Source: Lunularia cruciata
Lineage: Eukaryota > Streptophyta > Marchantiopsida > Lunulariales > Lunulariaceae
Direction of reading: 5' to 3'
Assembly (NCBI GenBank): GCA_948567375.1
Contig: OX419759.1
Location: 60,540,593 to 60,604,592, forward strand
Length of the DNA: 64,000 nt
Positions 25,071 through 37,249 of this stretch are shown in pieces. The translations under genes and the position numbers were made by a program. Each line of letters begins with the position of its first letter. The first letter of the stretch is position 1. The notes beneath the pieces were generated by a model, which did no database searches, was not told the DNA's origin, and was given only the letters and a program-made list of their open reading frames with translations.

Positions 25071-25234
25071 ATGTCTAAACAAGGTCAAGCTTATCGACAA
25101 ATGTCTCTTTTATTAAGAAGACCACCTGGTAGAGACGCTTATCCAGGAGATGTTTTTTATTTAGATTCTCGTCATTTAGAAAGAGCGGCTAAATTAAGTT
25201 CTAATCTTGGTGAAGGTAGTATGACTGGCTTTGC
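25071..25234 (+). pseudogene. atpA: Plastid atpA fragment (in NUPT)
   Basis: The frame encodes [30 protein letters not shown] and [16 protein letters not shown], an internal part of the chloroplast ATP synthase alpha subunit. Homology stops at GSMTG and the frame then runs into unrelated sequence, so only about 50 codons remain. No plastid promoter or upstream part is present. Confidence 0.92.
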
Positions 25235-25252
25235 CAATGTTGAAATTGAAAC

Positions 25253-25307
25253 CGGTTCTCCAGTAAATGGACCTATGTGAGCTTCTAGAATTTCTTTAAA
25301 ACTATGA
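25253..25307 (-). pseudogene. psaA: Plastid psaA fragment, inverted (in NUPT)
   Basis: On the minus strand the sequence reads [17 protein letters not shown], matching the photosystem I P700 apoprotein A1 segment HSLKEILEAHKGPFTGE. It is only about 17 codons long and directly abuts atpA on one side and 23S rRNA on the other, in opposite orientation to atpA. Confidence 0.85.
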
Positions 25308-25308
25308 C

Positions 25309-25482
<174 letters not shown>

Positions 25483-25589
25483 CTAAAACGTAAATTTTTA
25501 TTTAGAAAAAACTATTTCATTGCTTACTAAAGTTTTTTTTAATAAAAATATTTTAGTTAAAGCAGCTAATAACCCAAAATTTCTCCTTT

Positions 25590-25730
25590 CAAGGTGATAG
25601 TAAATTTTTTAATAAAAGATACGATTTAAAAGTACTTCTTTGTGTCGAAACGTAATCCAAGATGGTTCAAGCGCTTGAAGAGTGAATTTTAGGTCATCAA
25701 GTAAATATAAATAGGATTGGTATTTTTCTC
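25590..25730 (-). other. Unassigned coding-like stretch within the NUPT
   Basis: One minus-strand frame (about 25720-25625) reads through about 30 codons (YLLDDLKFTLQALEPSWITF). It has the look of a plastid reading frame, but I cannot name the gene. Confidence 0.35.
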
Positions 25731-25744
25731 TGTTGGTATTACGT

Positions 25745-26075
25745 CTTCTCTTTTAGAAGACCTGCACGGCTGGCGATTAGCTCAGTGGTAGAGCTTGGGA
25801 TGTGAATTGATGGTCAAACTCTATCGCGTCGATAATACTTTAAGGAAGCCTATGGAAAAATATAATGAAATATAAAGCTCGGAAATATAATGAAATAATA
25901 AAATATAAAGCTCGGAAAGACTCGAAGAGTCAAAAGACATCTTCTCTGTTAGAAGACCTGCACGGCTAGAGATTAGCTGAGTGGTAGAGCTTGGGCGGTG
26001 ATTTGATGGTCAAACTCTTTCGCGGTGATAATACTTTAAGGGAAACCCTATGGGAAAATATAATGAAATAATAAA
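25745..26075 (+). repeat. Duplicated trnI-like 5' half plus intron-like sequence (in NUPT)
   Basis: Two copies (about 25749-25860 and about 25943-26075) contain GCACGGCT, GATTAGCT(C/G)AGTGGTAGAGC and TTGATGGTCAAACTC, then TGATAATACTTTAAGG and AATATAATGAAAT. The first part looks like the 5' half of organellar trnI. What follows resembles the start of a group II intron rather than the tRNA's own 3' half. Confidence 0.6.
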
Positions 26076-26092
26076 ATATAAAGCTCGGACAA

Positions 26093-26302
26093 CTTGAAGA
26101 GTCAAAAGATTGAAAGCACAATACAAAACACATTAGGCAAGAGCCTAGACATCTGACCAATCTATAACAAATTGGTCCAATATAAATAGACGTCCGCTGT
26201 AAACCTGAAGAGTCAAAAGATTGAAAGCACAATACAAAACACATTAGGCAAGAGCCTATGACATCTGACCAATCTATAACAAATTGGTCCAATATAAATA
26301 GA
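26093..26302. repeat. 112-bp tandem duplication
   Basis: Copies at about 26093-26204 and 26205-26302 share GAAGAGTCAAAAGATTGAAA, GCACAATACAAAACACATTA and CAATCTATAACAAATTGGTC almost perfectly. A related piece, GAAGAGTCAAAAGA, also occurs near 25924, so the whole block has been repeatedly duplicated. Confidence 0.85.
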
Positions 26303-26639
26303 ATCGTGGTAAAATAGCTAGATGCCAGGTTGCATAGGTGTTTCTCTAACATTGAAATTAAGGGCAGTTTTTTTAATGAAAATGGGAATTTATTATCATT
26401 TAGAGATAAGTCTTATTGCTAAACAAAATTTTTGATGAATTGAATAATACAAAGTGCTTTTTGTTATTGCAATTTTTTAGTCATAAAATAAATTTATAAT
26501 GCTAGAATAAACTGTTAAAAAAATAAATTATTTAATATTATTATTTTATGGCAAAATATCTAGTCTAATTTTAGATTTTTATTTAGATCCTATAAACAAG
26601 GTAAATAAAAAACTAAACCATCTAGTAAATTTTACTACA

Positions 26640-26718
26640 GTTTTTAGAATTTTCTTTTCCAAGACTTCCATAACTGGACTTTAAACCCGTTTCATATGAT
26701 GGGTGTTGTTGTAGTTCT
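26640..26718 (+). pseudogene. psbD: Plastid psbD fragment (in NUPT)
   Basis: The frame reads [17 protein letters not shown], matching the photosystem II D2 protein around [13 protein letters not shown]. It then passes with no gap into chlL-like sequence, another artificial junction. Confidence 0.88.
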
Positions 26719-26724
26719 AGATGT

Positions 26725-26875
26725 TGCTGAAGAAACTGTAAAACTATTAAAAGTGTTAAACGCTTTTAATGAATATGATATTTTATGATATAATATGAAG
26801 TAATCTGTGGTGGTATTACTGTTCCATTCAATTATGCAGATTATTGTATTATTGTAACAGATAATGGATTTGAAG
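26725..26875 (+). pseudogene. chlL: Plastid chlL fragment (in NUPT)
   Basis: The first piece reads [19 protein letters not shown], then a stop and a short indel, and a second piece reads [20 protein letters not shown] from about 26803. Both match ChlL, the iron protein of light-independent protochlorophyllide reductase. chlL is absent from angiosperm plastids and present in bryophytes, many ferns, lycophytes and gymnosperms, which places the donor plastid, and so the host, outside angiosperms. Confidence 0.88.
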
Positions 26876-26920
26876 AATCCTGCCCCTCTCAGAACCGGAC
26901 ATGAAGTTTTTCATTTATAT
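26876..26920 (+). other. Possible group II intron fragment
   Basis: CCTCTCAGAACCGGACATGA resembles the short conserved segment found near the 3' domains of organellar group II introns. Only about 35 nt match, so this is tentative. Confidence 0.35.
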
Positions 26921-27008
26921 TTTACAGACTATTTAATATTGACTTAAATTATTTTAATACAAAATAAATGTTCTTAGGTTTGTAAAGTGACAATTCAATG
27001 CAACTTTT

Positions 27009-27191
27009 TTGTCAACTTTTCCACTGCAACGCAGAAAAAAACAACATGTTAGGTTGATTGTAGGTGAAGAACATTATGAAACCGCACAGGGAGTAAAACA
27101 AACTTTACAACGATACAAAGAATTACAAGATATTATTGCGTTTCTTGGTTTAGATGAATTATCTGAAGAAGATCGTCTTGCCAAATACTGA
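27009..27191 (+). pseudogene. atpB: Plastid atpB fragment (in NUPT)
   Basis: From about 27054 the frame reads [34 protein letters not shown] and [10 protein letters not shown], then stop. This is the chloroplast ATP synthase beta subunit just before its conserved VARARK segment. The first 15 codons of the open frame do not match atpB. Confidence 0.92.
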
Positions 27192-27200
27192 GATGTCTCA

Positions 27201-28050
27201 ATGCGCTAAGCAGGTCAATGCGTCAGTGCTTCATTTTTGAAACTTTGACGCAAAGGAGGAGCTTGTAATTAGTAGTGACAGAATATCAGTCAACATGCTA
27301 CTTTACATTTAATGAAAACATAATTCTCGCATTTGTAATCGACCGTTGATAAAAGTAGTGATGATGATGACTGTCTTCCAATCTTGGACATTATTTATTG
27401 CAAGTCCACATTTTTATGAAGATTCTAGGTCTTGTTTTAGGAGTTCGGTTTCAGCAGATGGTCACAAATTGTGCTGTCGCTTGAATCTAAGGTTCCATGG
27501 AGGTCAAAATCGACTGCTGTACGTACCGGACATTCTGGAGGTCGCCATCTATTTTCGACTTGCGATAGCGAGTTCAGCCGGTTACTGGATGACGTGGCAA
27601 TGAATCGACTTGTCTGCTCAGTTTGATTTGTGGATAGAGAGGAGACCGAAATGGTCGACGAAATTGATCGGACTGATCTAGACATGGACGAGAAGAAAAT
27701 ATATCAGAATGGCAGGAAAAGAAGGACAGAGTTTTGACTTGCACTGGACAGGGCTGAGAATCATTGAGCAGTTTCGGAGCAATTGGAACTTCCTCGAGCT
27801 CAGAAGATTGTAGCAGTGATATAGATCGGCGTGCGGAAGGATGATAAGGGGGCTGGGGCTGCCTTGTTTCCGCTCGTGTGTCCTTGCCTCACCTTCAGGT
27901 AAATGTTTGTGACTACGAGACACCAGTTGACGATTTCGTATCGTTAGGGTAGCAATCTGGGAAAATTCCGCGAAACCGTATTGCTACTGATGCAGCTTCA
28001 CGGGAGTTCTTCAGGTTGCTGCCTCAAGCAAGCCCGCCAATTCTGAGATC
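27201..28050 (+). promoter_or_regulatory. Upstream region of LPA19-like gene
   Basis: GC content rises from about 27.4 kb towards the start codon, as expected for a promoter and leader. Open frames on either strand show no domains. No TATA box can be assigned. Confidence 0.35.
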
Positions 28051-28861
28051 ATGGCGCATTTGGTAAATACTTCTGTGGCTTGCGCAGCGCTTGTGCCAAG
28101 GAGTCGAAGATCAGCTGGTGTTGTCAACATCTGTGCTAAGAATTCCTCCCAGTCTTGTCAATCAGAGAAGCATTTGGAGGCCAAAAATGGTGAGATAGAG
28201 ACTGTAAGGACTCGAAGGCAGGCAATAAGGGGCGCGATATTATGTTCAGCAACATTATTGTTGGCGCAGTGGCCAGGAGAGGTCTTAGCAGATGAACGGG
28301 TCAAGAAGGAAGGCGCTGTGGAGCAAGAACAGAGTGTTATAGGAGGGATAATGTCCCTTTTTGATTCTGAAGAAACGACGAAATCGGGGAGGAAACTGCC
28401 TAAGGCTTATTTGAAAAGTGCAAGGGGTGTGGTAACGTCTTTGCGAGAGTCGTTCACCGGGGTTTCTAAAAATGAAGGTGAATTCCGGAGAAGCGCCGAT
28501 TCGGCTAAGGCAGCCATTCGTGATTACGTTGCCAATTGGCGAGGATCGAATGTGGTTGCTACAGAGGTCAGTTCCTTCCTTCCATCACTCCGAGATAAAT
28601 GCCCCTGTTTCGTAATCCATTCTATTTCGTAACCTATTGATTAATTGCAATTTAGAATCCTCAGGAATGTCTGAGCAAAACAATTGATCAGAATAAGCTT
28701 ATTTGCCATACTGGTGTTCCCAGGACTCTTATCAAGCTCTTGAAAAAGCGCTGCGTATGTTGGGTGAATTCTACTCAAAGAAGGGTCCGCGAGCTGTTCT
28801 TCCAGATGATGTAAGGTCCCGAGTGTTGGAGGCTCTCCAGTTGGCAGATGATGCTCTTTGA
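28051..28861 (+). CDS. LPA19: Psb27-H2/LPA19-like thylakoid-lumen PSII assembly factor (2 exons)
   Basis: Exons 28051-28566 and 28724-28861 (phase 0, canonical GT-AG) give 217 aa. The protein belongs to the Psb27 family, whose LPA19/Psb27-H2 branch assists C-terminal processing of the D1 precursor during photosystem II assembly in the lumen. The diagnostic stretch is LPKAYLKSARGVVTSLRES, followed by FRRSADSAKAAIRDYVANWR in exon 1 and FYSKKGPRAVLPDDV in exon 2. The N-terminus is a bipartite transit peptide: a basic, Ser-rich stroma-targeting part, then RRQ and a hydrophobic segment ending VLADE (residues about 52-80), compatible with twin-arginine export. The gene is compact with a 157-bp intron. 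It lies about 850 bp downstream of the plastid-DNA insertion but encodes a genuine nuclear gene. Confidence 0.93.
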
Positions 28862-31652
28862 GCAGTTTCACAAGTTTCAAGCGTTGGGGAATTTTCCCTT
28901 GGAGCTCAGGGCATAGAAATAACAGAGGTGCTCTGTTTACGCGTTTAGAATTGAAGTTCACCGCCTTTGAGATTAGATTATATGCTTTATCCGGAGAGAT
29001 TGTTGCAATAGAATGAAATATAGCTTTTACTCCTAATAGAGTTCCGGACAGAGAATCAGCGTAGATGCTCTGTTCTTTGATCTAGCAATACTTACTCCTA
29101 TAATAAGTTTTATTTTTAGTAAAAGTAGGTTTGAGGGACTAGTGAATTCAATTCCGCATATATGCTTGACACAGACTACCAGTTATTGGTATGTCGTTTT
29201 GTCATTAGTCGTGATTGCTGCCTTCAAAACTTTTATCCAGCTCTTCACATCCTCGTGGATTCCGAGGTTTTAACCAAACAGAATGTACTTTGGCGGTTGT
29301 ATCTCGTGCAAGAATAAGCAAGAATATCAGCACATGAAACCCAGGGCATTCTCCTTCGATCTGCAGGTTGATCTCATCGATTTGTCCGTACAATCTGAAA
29401 GAACTTTCATTCAGTACTGCATCCTTTTGAGCTACCATGGTGTCACTTGAGTTGAGGAGTACGAATCCATCACAAGCCTGCAAACACATTTGAACCGTTT
29501 TCATCATTAGTACAAGGGCAAGAAGAATTTGCCATCTTCTTATCCTAAACTGGCAATCGTGGAAAGCTTAATTTGCTTACAGGGTTGTGCAGGTTTAACA
29601 TTCTGGGATTCACCAAAAAAGCTTTTTTTTCCACGAGCGGGGTTCGATGCAACGAATCTAGTTAAATCGAACTTATTTCATCTTCATGAGTCGAATTGAT
29701 CAATTGTGACTTACACCGACGAAGCAAACATGGAAGTGTAAAGCACCTGCACAATCCGCCTCCATGATTCCATTCACTTGTCGTTCCCCGACGTTCCAGT
29801 TGTGGTCAGGTTGGTCATAAAGAAAGACTTAAACGGGTTCGGCATTTGAAACACCTGCTGCCACCGCCAGGAGAAAACGAACTTGTGTCAATCGCCTCTT
29901 GTGCAAGCGCGGCAAGCTCCCGCTCATGACACATGAGGAGGCCATTATGGAGATGTTCGACGAGTGTGCTTTGCCGGTTTCTAGTATTCGACCCAAAAGA
30001 AGTGAGAAGGTAGCCTGACCACCACAAGTGGTCAAAATCACGTTGTGCACAATGAACGTCAGGATGGCCATCGTATATTAGGAAAGAGGATTAGAATGTC
30101 ATCCCGCTCTGTTACTTGACGGAACAGGATGCTTTTAAAGTCCCGACCGATCAAATCAACTGAGCGGAGTGCAGGCCCAGACGCAAGTATTATGTTAAAG
30201 ACATGTTTCCAGAAGCCAGTCGTAGGTAGAAGAAGAACACGTAATATTGTTCACATACTTCCAAGGGTTAAGGGTGAATCTCAAACAGGAGGCATCCAAC
30301 TTGTGCTCTGAGAGATATCTGATGGTCCAGATTGTGCTTGATTTCTTACTGGATCCCTTGCTTAATTTGTGCTGGCCATGAGCATAGAGTGTAACAATTA
30401 CCGATCTGCTCAGGACAAATAATGGACTAAAGGTTCAGAAAGACCTGGCAGAGCATCAACACCATTTTATCCCCTACTAACCGCTTTCTCTACGTAAACA
30501 CGACCACAAAGATAATGGAATATCTGACTGTGAAGATTGTTTATGCGGATTGGACAATGCAAGTGTAAAATATTGAAGGCTCGATGGAAGGATTCTTTTC
30601 TGTGGAGTATTATGTAGCTCGATACCCTTTGATTCATAATAATTTGAGTGTTGTGATATTCATAGTAACAGTACTGAGATGTCTTGTTCTATACGATCAG
30701 AGTATGTCAGGAACGCTAACGTGAACAACTATCGTGGAGCCTGAAGAAGCTGCTATCACTGTATATTTAACTGGAGTAGAGATTGGATGCAGAGTATCAA
30801 TATAATGCGTACGGCACTGTTGAGACCATTACAAATTTCAACCAGGTGTGATATCAGGTTTGATGCGCACGTTCGACGAGAATACCCCACGTTCCTGATC
30901 TGAGCACCTAATAAATGTTATGCAACCATATTCTTCAAGCGACTTCCTGTAACACCTTGTCGGTGTCCAAGAGATGTTACACAATAGGCTAGCACTGAAT
31001 ATACTCGCATATGAAGACCGAGGCTTTTTGGCTCCGAGTCGTATAGAGGGACTAAAGTTCTTCTTGAATGATTGTAAGAGAGAATTGAACTGGTCCTAGA
31101 GGAGAATGGTTGGAGCTTCTGGATTGCACATCTACGAAATGAAATCGTTTTGGATTCTGCAACGCCTGTGGTTTTCAAGGTGAGTAGTTAACCCATATGT
31201 TGGCTCAAAAACTTTCTTCAGTTTAGAATGTCCGTTTACGATGAAGAGATTGATTGTTTTGCGCATGTATACTGCAACTTTACCTGTCCTGAAATCAAAC
31301 CAAGAGGTTTTGTTCAACGTGTAGGCTACATATACACGTAGTATTTTAAACACCGACCAATACACTTCAAGGCCGAGGTTTATATTACCGTTCAGCCACT
31401 GAAGCTACTACCATCGGAAGCGTTACACCTCGAGGATCCAGAGGAGCATGGGACAGTATTTGGGACAAACCTATAGAGTCCCAATCGGACTTTAGGGTAG
31501 ACTCAACAAATATAAGAGGGAGTGGGCTCGAACTGTAAGCGGACGTGTTATATCAGGAAGTAATTGCCGTCCAAAAAATAAGTGTTTTGTTCCTATTGTC
31601 TAAACGCACGCTCATGAGCTATAGGTATGTAACGAAGAAACTGATACTACAA
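28862..31652. other. Intergenic sequence with a weak minus-strand gene candidate
   Basis: Most of this has no recognisable content. On the minus strand, 30071-29829 (MAILTFIVHNVILTTCGG, hydrophobic start), about 29815-29715 (ending HFHVCFVG before GTGTAAGT) and 29477-29205 (after a TTTGCAG acceptor, ending SFEGSNHD) could be three exons of a small membrane protein. I do not recognise a family and would not call it a gene without transcript support. Confidence 0.25.
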
Positions 31653-31784
31653 GAGGGAGTTAAGTACAGCTTATAAACACAATAAGTTGATAACGATAAA
31701 GAAAAGGATAAAATCCACGAGGGAGTGAAGTAAAGCTTATAAACACAATAAGTTGATAATGATAAAGAAAAGGACAAAATCCAA
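31653..31784. repeat. 66-bp tandem duplication
   Basis: Copies 31653-31718 and 31719-31784 share AGCTTATAAACACAATAAGT and GATAAAGAAAAGGA. The following frame (31860-32037) contains LRLGTLVVGGMTLMFLGAGL, a possible membrane span of unknown origin. Confidence 0.85.
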
Positions 31785-32049
31785 GTTGGAGTCCATGGTC
31801 TGTCCCCGCTCCTCATGGCGCCTTCTATTTGCCACTTTACTAAATTGCAACACTCCCGCTCAACAAGCTGACATGGTACAGCTTGCAGCTAGAGCAAAGA
31901 CAGTTTCCACATTGAGGTTGGGGACTCTAGTTGTTGGGGGCATGACATTAATGTTCCTTGGGGCCGGTTTAGCAGCCAGTCCATGCATCTTCCGCTACTA
32001 CATTAGTTATAGAGGATACTTGGGAACCAAACATTAGACCCAAGTTTAA

Positions 32050-34990
32050 AGGAGTGGAAATATGGAGATTTTGGAAGTTCTGGAGGAGCTACATTAGTTG
32101 TTTTGCCTTCAATTTGAAGGATATGGGTGTTGTAAATGAATTAGTATTCAAATTGAGCTTACTAGTAATACAATAGTTTTTGGACATCCCTACATATATA
32201 ATGACATTGATTCAAAGCCAGAGTATAGACCTATTTGAGACTGGTTTGGTGGAGATTTCACATGGACATTATGCTTCAACTAGAGTGGTGCCAATCAAGA
32301 TATGCATGGCAACTACACAAATAGGTGGATGTGTGGAGATTACTGTCCTATCAACCAATAGACTAGGGCTGATCCGTATGCCATGCCTAGACCAGAAGAG
32401 ACCTTTGATGCAATTGGGTATGCAAAGATTTTTAGTACTTTGGATCCTTGAGTAGGATATCATCAATTCCCAATCAAGGAAGAAGTCAAGTCCAACATAA
32501 CATTTTGGGCTATTGATCCTCACGGTAAGGATGTAATATATCAGTGGAAGTTCTTACCATTTGGATTAAAGAACACTCTTGCCGAACATATCCATGACCC
32601 TCTGGAAAAAAGTTCCCAGAGGATCATGGATAGGATCTTAATAGGATTGGATTTTGCTTGGTGTTATATTGATGACATTTTGGTATAGAGCACTACTGAG
32701 GAGTAGCATGAGAGAAATTTGTTGGAGATGTTTGAGAGGTCAAGATCTAATGGACTCAAATACCATCCTGAGAAGTGTAGATTCTTCCACAAGCAAGTTG
32801 AGTGTTTGGGCTACACTATCTACCATGGAGGACTTGGTGTTCAACAAACCAAGGTGAAGGCTATTGCATGTATTCCTTGGCCTATGGATGTGAGCAGCGT
32901 GCAAGCATTCCTTAGGTTGGTGAACTTCTATCACCAATATGTTAGATGATTGTGTTATTGCCAGGCCTTGATGACCAACCTTACATAGGAGTGTTGTTGG
33001 GAAGATGAGCAAGAGAGAACTTTTATAGAGCTCAAAGAGAGGTTGACATCTACCCCTATTCTTAGGAGATTGATCAAAGGATGACCATTCCAGATTCACA
33101 TTGTTAGAGTATGTTGGAGCTTGGAGTAGTGCTCATCCAACAAGATGATAAGTGGAAGGAGTTTATGGTGGCCCATGCTAGTCACTCCAACAATTGAGTG
33201 AAGGCAAAGTATAGTTTCATATGAAAGAGAGTGCTTGGCAGTTGTATGGGAAGTAGCATATTTTTATGTTACCTATTTGGTACCTTTCAATCTCATCAAT
33301 GAGCATCAGCCATAGAAGTGGTTGATGAAGTCCGACAAGCTTTCAAGGAAGCTTGCATGATAGGCTCTAATTTTACAAGAGTATGATTTCATGTTTATTC
33401 ATAGATCTAGAGTGGTGAACCATGATGTGGATGGATTGAGTAGAAATGCATGTCCCAACCAACAGGATCAGACCGGATCACGTTAGCATGGTGAGACAAA
33501 TGAGGACATGATGCTAGGTTAGCATGCATATACCTCTCTATGTATAATTTTTTGAGGCCTTGGTGGTATGTCTCTTAGCACATACAAGAGGATTTGAGGA
33601 GGTCATAGATCCAAAGGGGAGAGATATCGGTGCAAGTCAACAAGACATTCATGATGATGTCTTAATCATGGATTGTCTTCACATTGGTGTTATGGGTGGC
33701 ACAATTGGTACCAAGGAGAGAGACTTGTTCTTCAACAAGCCAAGCAATTTAGATTGGAGGGCAAACCCCTTCTTCATGTATGGGAGGATGGTAGAGTATG
33801 AGTAGTATCACTTCATCTCAAAGACCATAGTTGTTCATGGGGAGCTAGGTCACCTTAGAGTAAAGTATACATGTAGCTTAATCTAGAGTCATTATTGGTG
33901 GCACAACATGTAGATTTATGTACAACAATTTTTTGCTAGATGTGTGGTTTGTGGTTGAGTTAGAGCATTATTTAATGCTCCTATGCCACAATTACACCCA
34001 TTACATATCATGGGATTGGGTTACTATTGGAGTTTGGACTTTGCTTGACCAGTATCATTGATTGTGAGATATCATTGGTATTTTTTGGTTATGGTAGAGC
34101 ACTTTTCCAAGTGGATTGAGTTGGTGGCAGTTCTTGACAAGTTTAGTGAAAGGACAACTTACTTGTTCATGGACCAGGGTCTTAGTCATTTTGGTACACC
34201 AATTGAGGTTTTGATTGATCAAGATACAAAGTTCTTAGAGGAGTTTTAGGTCTTTTGTGACAAGGCATTGATTGATCATCATACTACCTCCCGAGATACC
34301 CTAAGGTAGATGGCTTAGCAAAGAGATTGGTTTACATAGTGAAGATGATTGCATATGTATGGTTTGCAGAGAAGACACTTGGGAGATTGGGATCTCTAGT
34401 TACCTTGGTTGGCCATGGGCTAGTGGTTCAGCTAGCAAGCCTCCTTAGCATCTTTCTCTCCTTACTTTCTACTCTATGGATAAGATCTAGATTTACCTAT
34501 AGCCATTTGTTGTGATGGTATTGTAGTTTTGGACTGGAATGATCCAAACATATAGACAAGCACATGTTCTCAATGGGAAGAGATCCTTTAGAGTGTGATG
34601 GCCTTTGAGAACTTAGAGATTGCTTAACATGGGGATACCTTATGATATGAAACGATTCAAGGAGGAGGTTATAGACCCTCAATCCATCAATTTCATCTAG
34701 GTGATTATGTATATCTACAATAGACTGCACCGATGACATGATGTGACTATAGGCCGCACTACCTTGAAAGTGTGAGAGGTTTTGCCTTCCAAAGTCCTTG
34801 TGTTGGAAGGACATGATGTGGTTTTTTGGAAGGATCATTTGTGCAATTGTATGCCATGGCACCTCCCAAACATTGATGGCACTATGGACCCAAGCTTGGC
34901 AATTTTACATGTAGGCTTCCGGTGTATGTTATGTGGCTCTTTTGGTGTAGCTAGTACTATGTAGGTATGTGATGACTATTTGAAAAGATG
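32050..34990 (+). pseudogene. Gypsy element D internal region (RT, RNase H, integrase), decayed
   Basis: Reverse transcriptase runs from about 32320 with WKFLPFGLKNT, CYIDDILV (catalytic, near 32660-32690) and KCRFFHKQVECLGYTIYHGG. RNase H and connection remnants follow, then integrase with VMVEHFSKWIELVAV and FGTPIEVLIDQDTKF (about 34085-34235). The position equivalent to the integrase catalytic Glu reads Lys (GLAKR, codon 34321-34323). Many stops, often where CAG, CGA or TGG is expected, and indels make it non-functional. Its left LTR was not found. Family-B LTRs lie just to the right and may belong to it. Confidence 0.8.
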
Positions 34991-35204
34991 TCATATGGCA
35001 TGTTTGACTCCTCCCCTCATGGTTGTTCCTCAAGGACAATGGTTATATCCTAGATGTACTTGACATATAGCTACTTCATCCTTTATGTGGTATAGATTGC
35101 AGATATGCAACTAATGGTGGAGCTTGATGGTAGTGCTATCAAGCTCCATTAGGCATCTTGATCTTTGTCCACCATAGGGCATATAAGATACTTGCAATAG
35201 ATGG

Positions 35205-35310
35205 TTGTTTGGAGTTTGAATTCATGTATGACTTATGTATAAGTTGTGCTTCTATAGTGTATGATGTTGACAATGATGTATGTTGTGAAGTTATGTATAT
35301 ATGCACAACA
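35205..35310 (+). mobile_element. Family-B LTR 3' end fragment
   Basis: Matches the last ~100 bp of the family-B LTRs (CATGTATGACTTATGTATAA, TTGTGCTTCTATAGTGTATG, ending GCACAACA). It may be the remains of the 3' LTR of element D. Confidence 0.65.
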
Positions 35311-35312
35311 AT

Positions 35313-35847
35313 TGTCATGACATTTGTAGTGTTGAAGCTAGTTTGCTCAAATGTTGGAGTGGTAGTGTTGGCAATCATAGTTATTTTGGTAGTTACTCAT
35401 GGACTACTTGTTTGCAGTCAGATTTCATGTTAGGCCTACTGATCATGTGGTAGAACCCGCCATCACTTGCACCAATTGCACCGTCAGGTGTGCTATTAGC
35501 AACACCATTAGGGCTAGAGACTTAGGTCAAGCAAAGGGGTATACTTTCAAAGCATAGCTCTAGAGAGCTCACTTCTTTGATATTGAGTCCCTAGCTATGG
35601 TAGACAAAGGCCAGCAAGCATCACATGTGTCTCTTAGCTAGAGAGGGTATGGCTTGACTATAATTAGTGCTCAATTGTTGAGTGAAGGATTAAGTACATA
35701 TCTGATTGAATGTGATTTGAGTAGAAGAATGAACCACTTAATTGTTTCACTTTAGAGTCCATTTTTGACTTATGTGTGAGTTATGCTTCTATAGTATACG
35801 ATGTTGACAACAATGAATGTTGTGTAACAATGTATATATGCCCAACA
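35313..35847 (+). mobile_element. LTR, gypsy family B, copy 1
   Basis: This ~535-bp sequence runs from TGTCATGACATTTGTAG to CCCAACA and is homologous along its length to 36104-36644 and, reversed, to 60104-60659. A shared block GAGAGCTCACTTCTTTGAT sits mid-LTR. No target duplication is visible, so it may have recombined with its neighbour. Confidence 0.7.
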
Positions 35848-36103
35848 AAATATTAGTGGTAGTGTGGTACATGCAGTAAGAGCATGAGACAAATCATGCT
35901 CCTACTTGAGATGAGAAGAGAACTATCCTTGTGAGTGGGATTCATACCACAAATGCAGAATGAAGCTTAAGCAAGACATGAAGTTACAATTGTTAGTTCA
36001 AAACATCCATGGTTCAAACCACAAATTCAACTAAAGTATGGCATGAGGGTGGCATGAACTTCACTGACATGATTGCTTCCATATTTGGGGTTACCTAAGA
36101 GTA

Positions 36104-36644
36104 TGTCACGCCATTTATAGCATCACACTTAGATTGCTTGGACACTAGAGTAGTAGTATTGGTAGTCAAAGGTGTTTTGGTAGTTACTCATAGACTACTT
36201 ATTGATGGTCAGACTTCTTGTTTGGGGTATTGGTTACATGGTAGGGCCCATCATCACTTGCACTATTGGGTGTGCCATCAATTGGACCGTTAAGGTTGGA
36301 GATCCAGGTCAAAATAAGAGGTATACCTAGAAATGCAACTCAAGAGAGCTCACTTCTTTGATGTTGAGTCTTCAAGTTCCTTGCTATGGTGGGTAGAAAT
36401 TTGACAGGCGTCACTTGGAGTCTCTTAGCTAGAGTGGGTGTGGTTTGACTATAATCAATGCCCAATTGTTGGCAGATTGTTGAGTGATAGATCAAGTACT
36501 GATATGATTGAGTTTGATTTGAGTTGTGAACAAATTGATTGTGGCACTTTAGAGTTCATGTATGACTTATGTGTGAGTTGTGCTTCTATAGTGTATGATG
36601 TTGATAATGATGTATGTTTTGTAGCAATGGATATACGCACAACA
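36104..36644 (+). mobile_element. LTR, gypsy family B, copy 2
   Basis: TGTCACGCCATTT to CGCACAACA, about 541 bp, parallel to copy 1 with only 256 bp between them. Too little lies between the copies for an element, so this is a recombined or tandem LTR pair. Confidence 0.7.
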
Positions 36645-37249
36645 AGTATAATCATATCCCATGCATCAACTCCAACTTTGGTAAAAAAAAACTACTAGTA
36701 GAGCAAAATCATTGGTATGCTTTGGCAAGCTGCTATTCATTGCCTAGGTGATAGAGAAAGGCTCAGCCCAAGAATATTGGGTCACAACCCATTACAAGAA
36801 CATATCTTCTTTGGGTTGCAATCCATATATATAGTTTTTTGCTTATTGATTAAGAAAATCAAGGGCTAAGGAGAGTTGGAAATCTTCTAATTATATTTTC
36901 ATCATTCATTGTTAATCCTACCTACTTATCTTATCCTAAATGTAATTAAGAGATGGTTATGCATTGGCTGGCAATGCAACTTCTTGCTTGCTGTTTACTC
37001 CAATTTTAATTGGTGTCCTACAATCTCTAACTACAAAATTATTTTAGGCCAAAGGTATTCCAAGATGAAAACTTCTTCAAGGCCAAAGGTAGTTCTAGGC
37101 CAAAGGTGCATTCTACACTTAGCATGCTTCTTTATATTTTCCTTTTGGCTAAAACCCATTGTCCTAAAATCTACTACAAGGAACAACCTTTGCCCTTACA
37201 CATCTTTTTAAACAATTTGACCTTTTCTTGGTTCCTAGCAATCACATCT
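36645..37249. other. Repeat-derived filler, nothing recognised
   Basis: AT-rich sequence with a small local repetition of AGGCCAAAGGT near 37050-37105. No gene was recognised. Confidence 0.35.

Noticed and set aside
29205..30071. Three-exon minus-strand membrane protein gene
   Set aside because: Splice-site-like junctions exist but no family is recognised, the exons are short and the frame choice is arbitrary without transcripts; kept only as a weak candidate.
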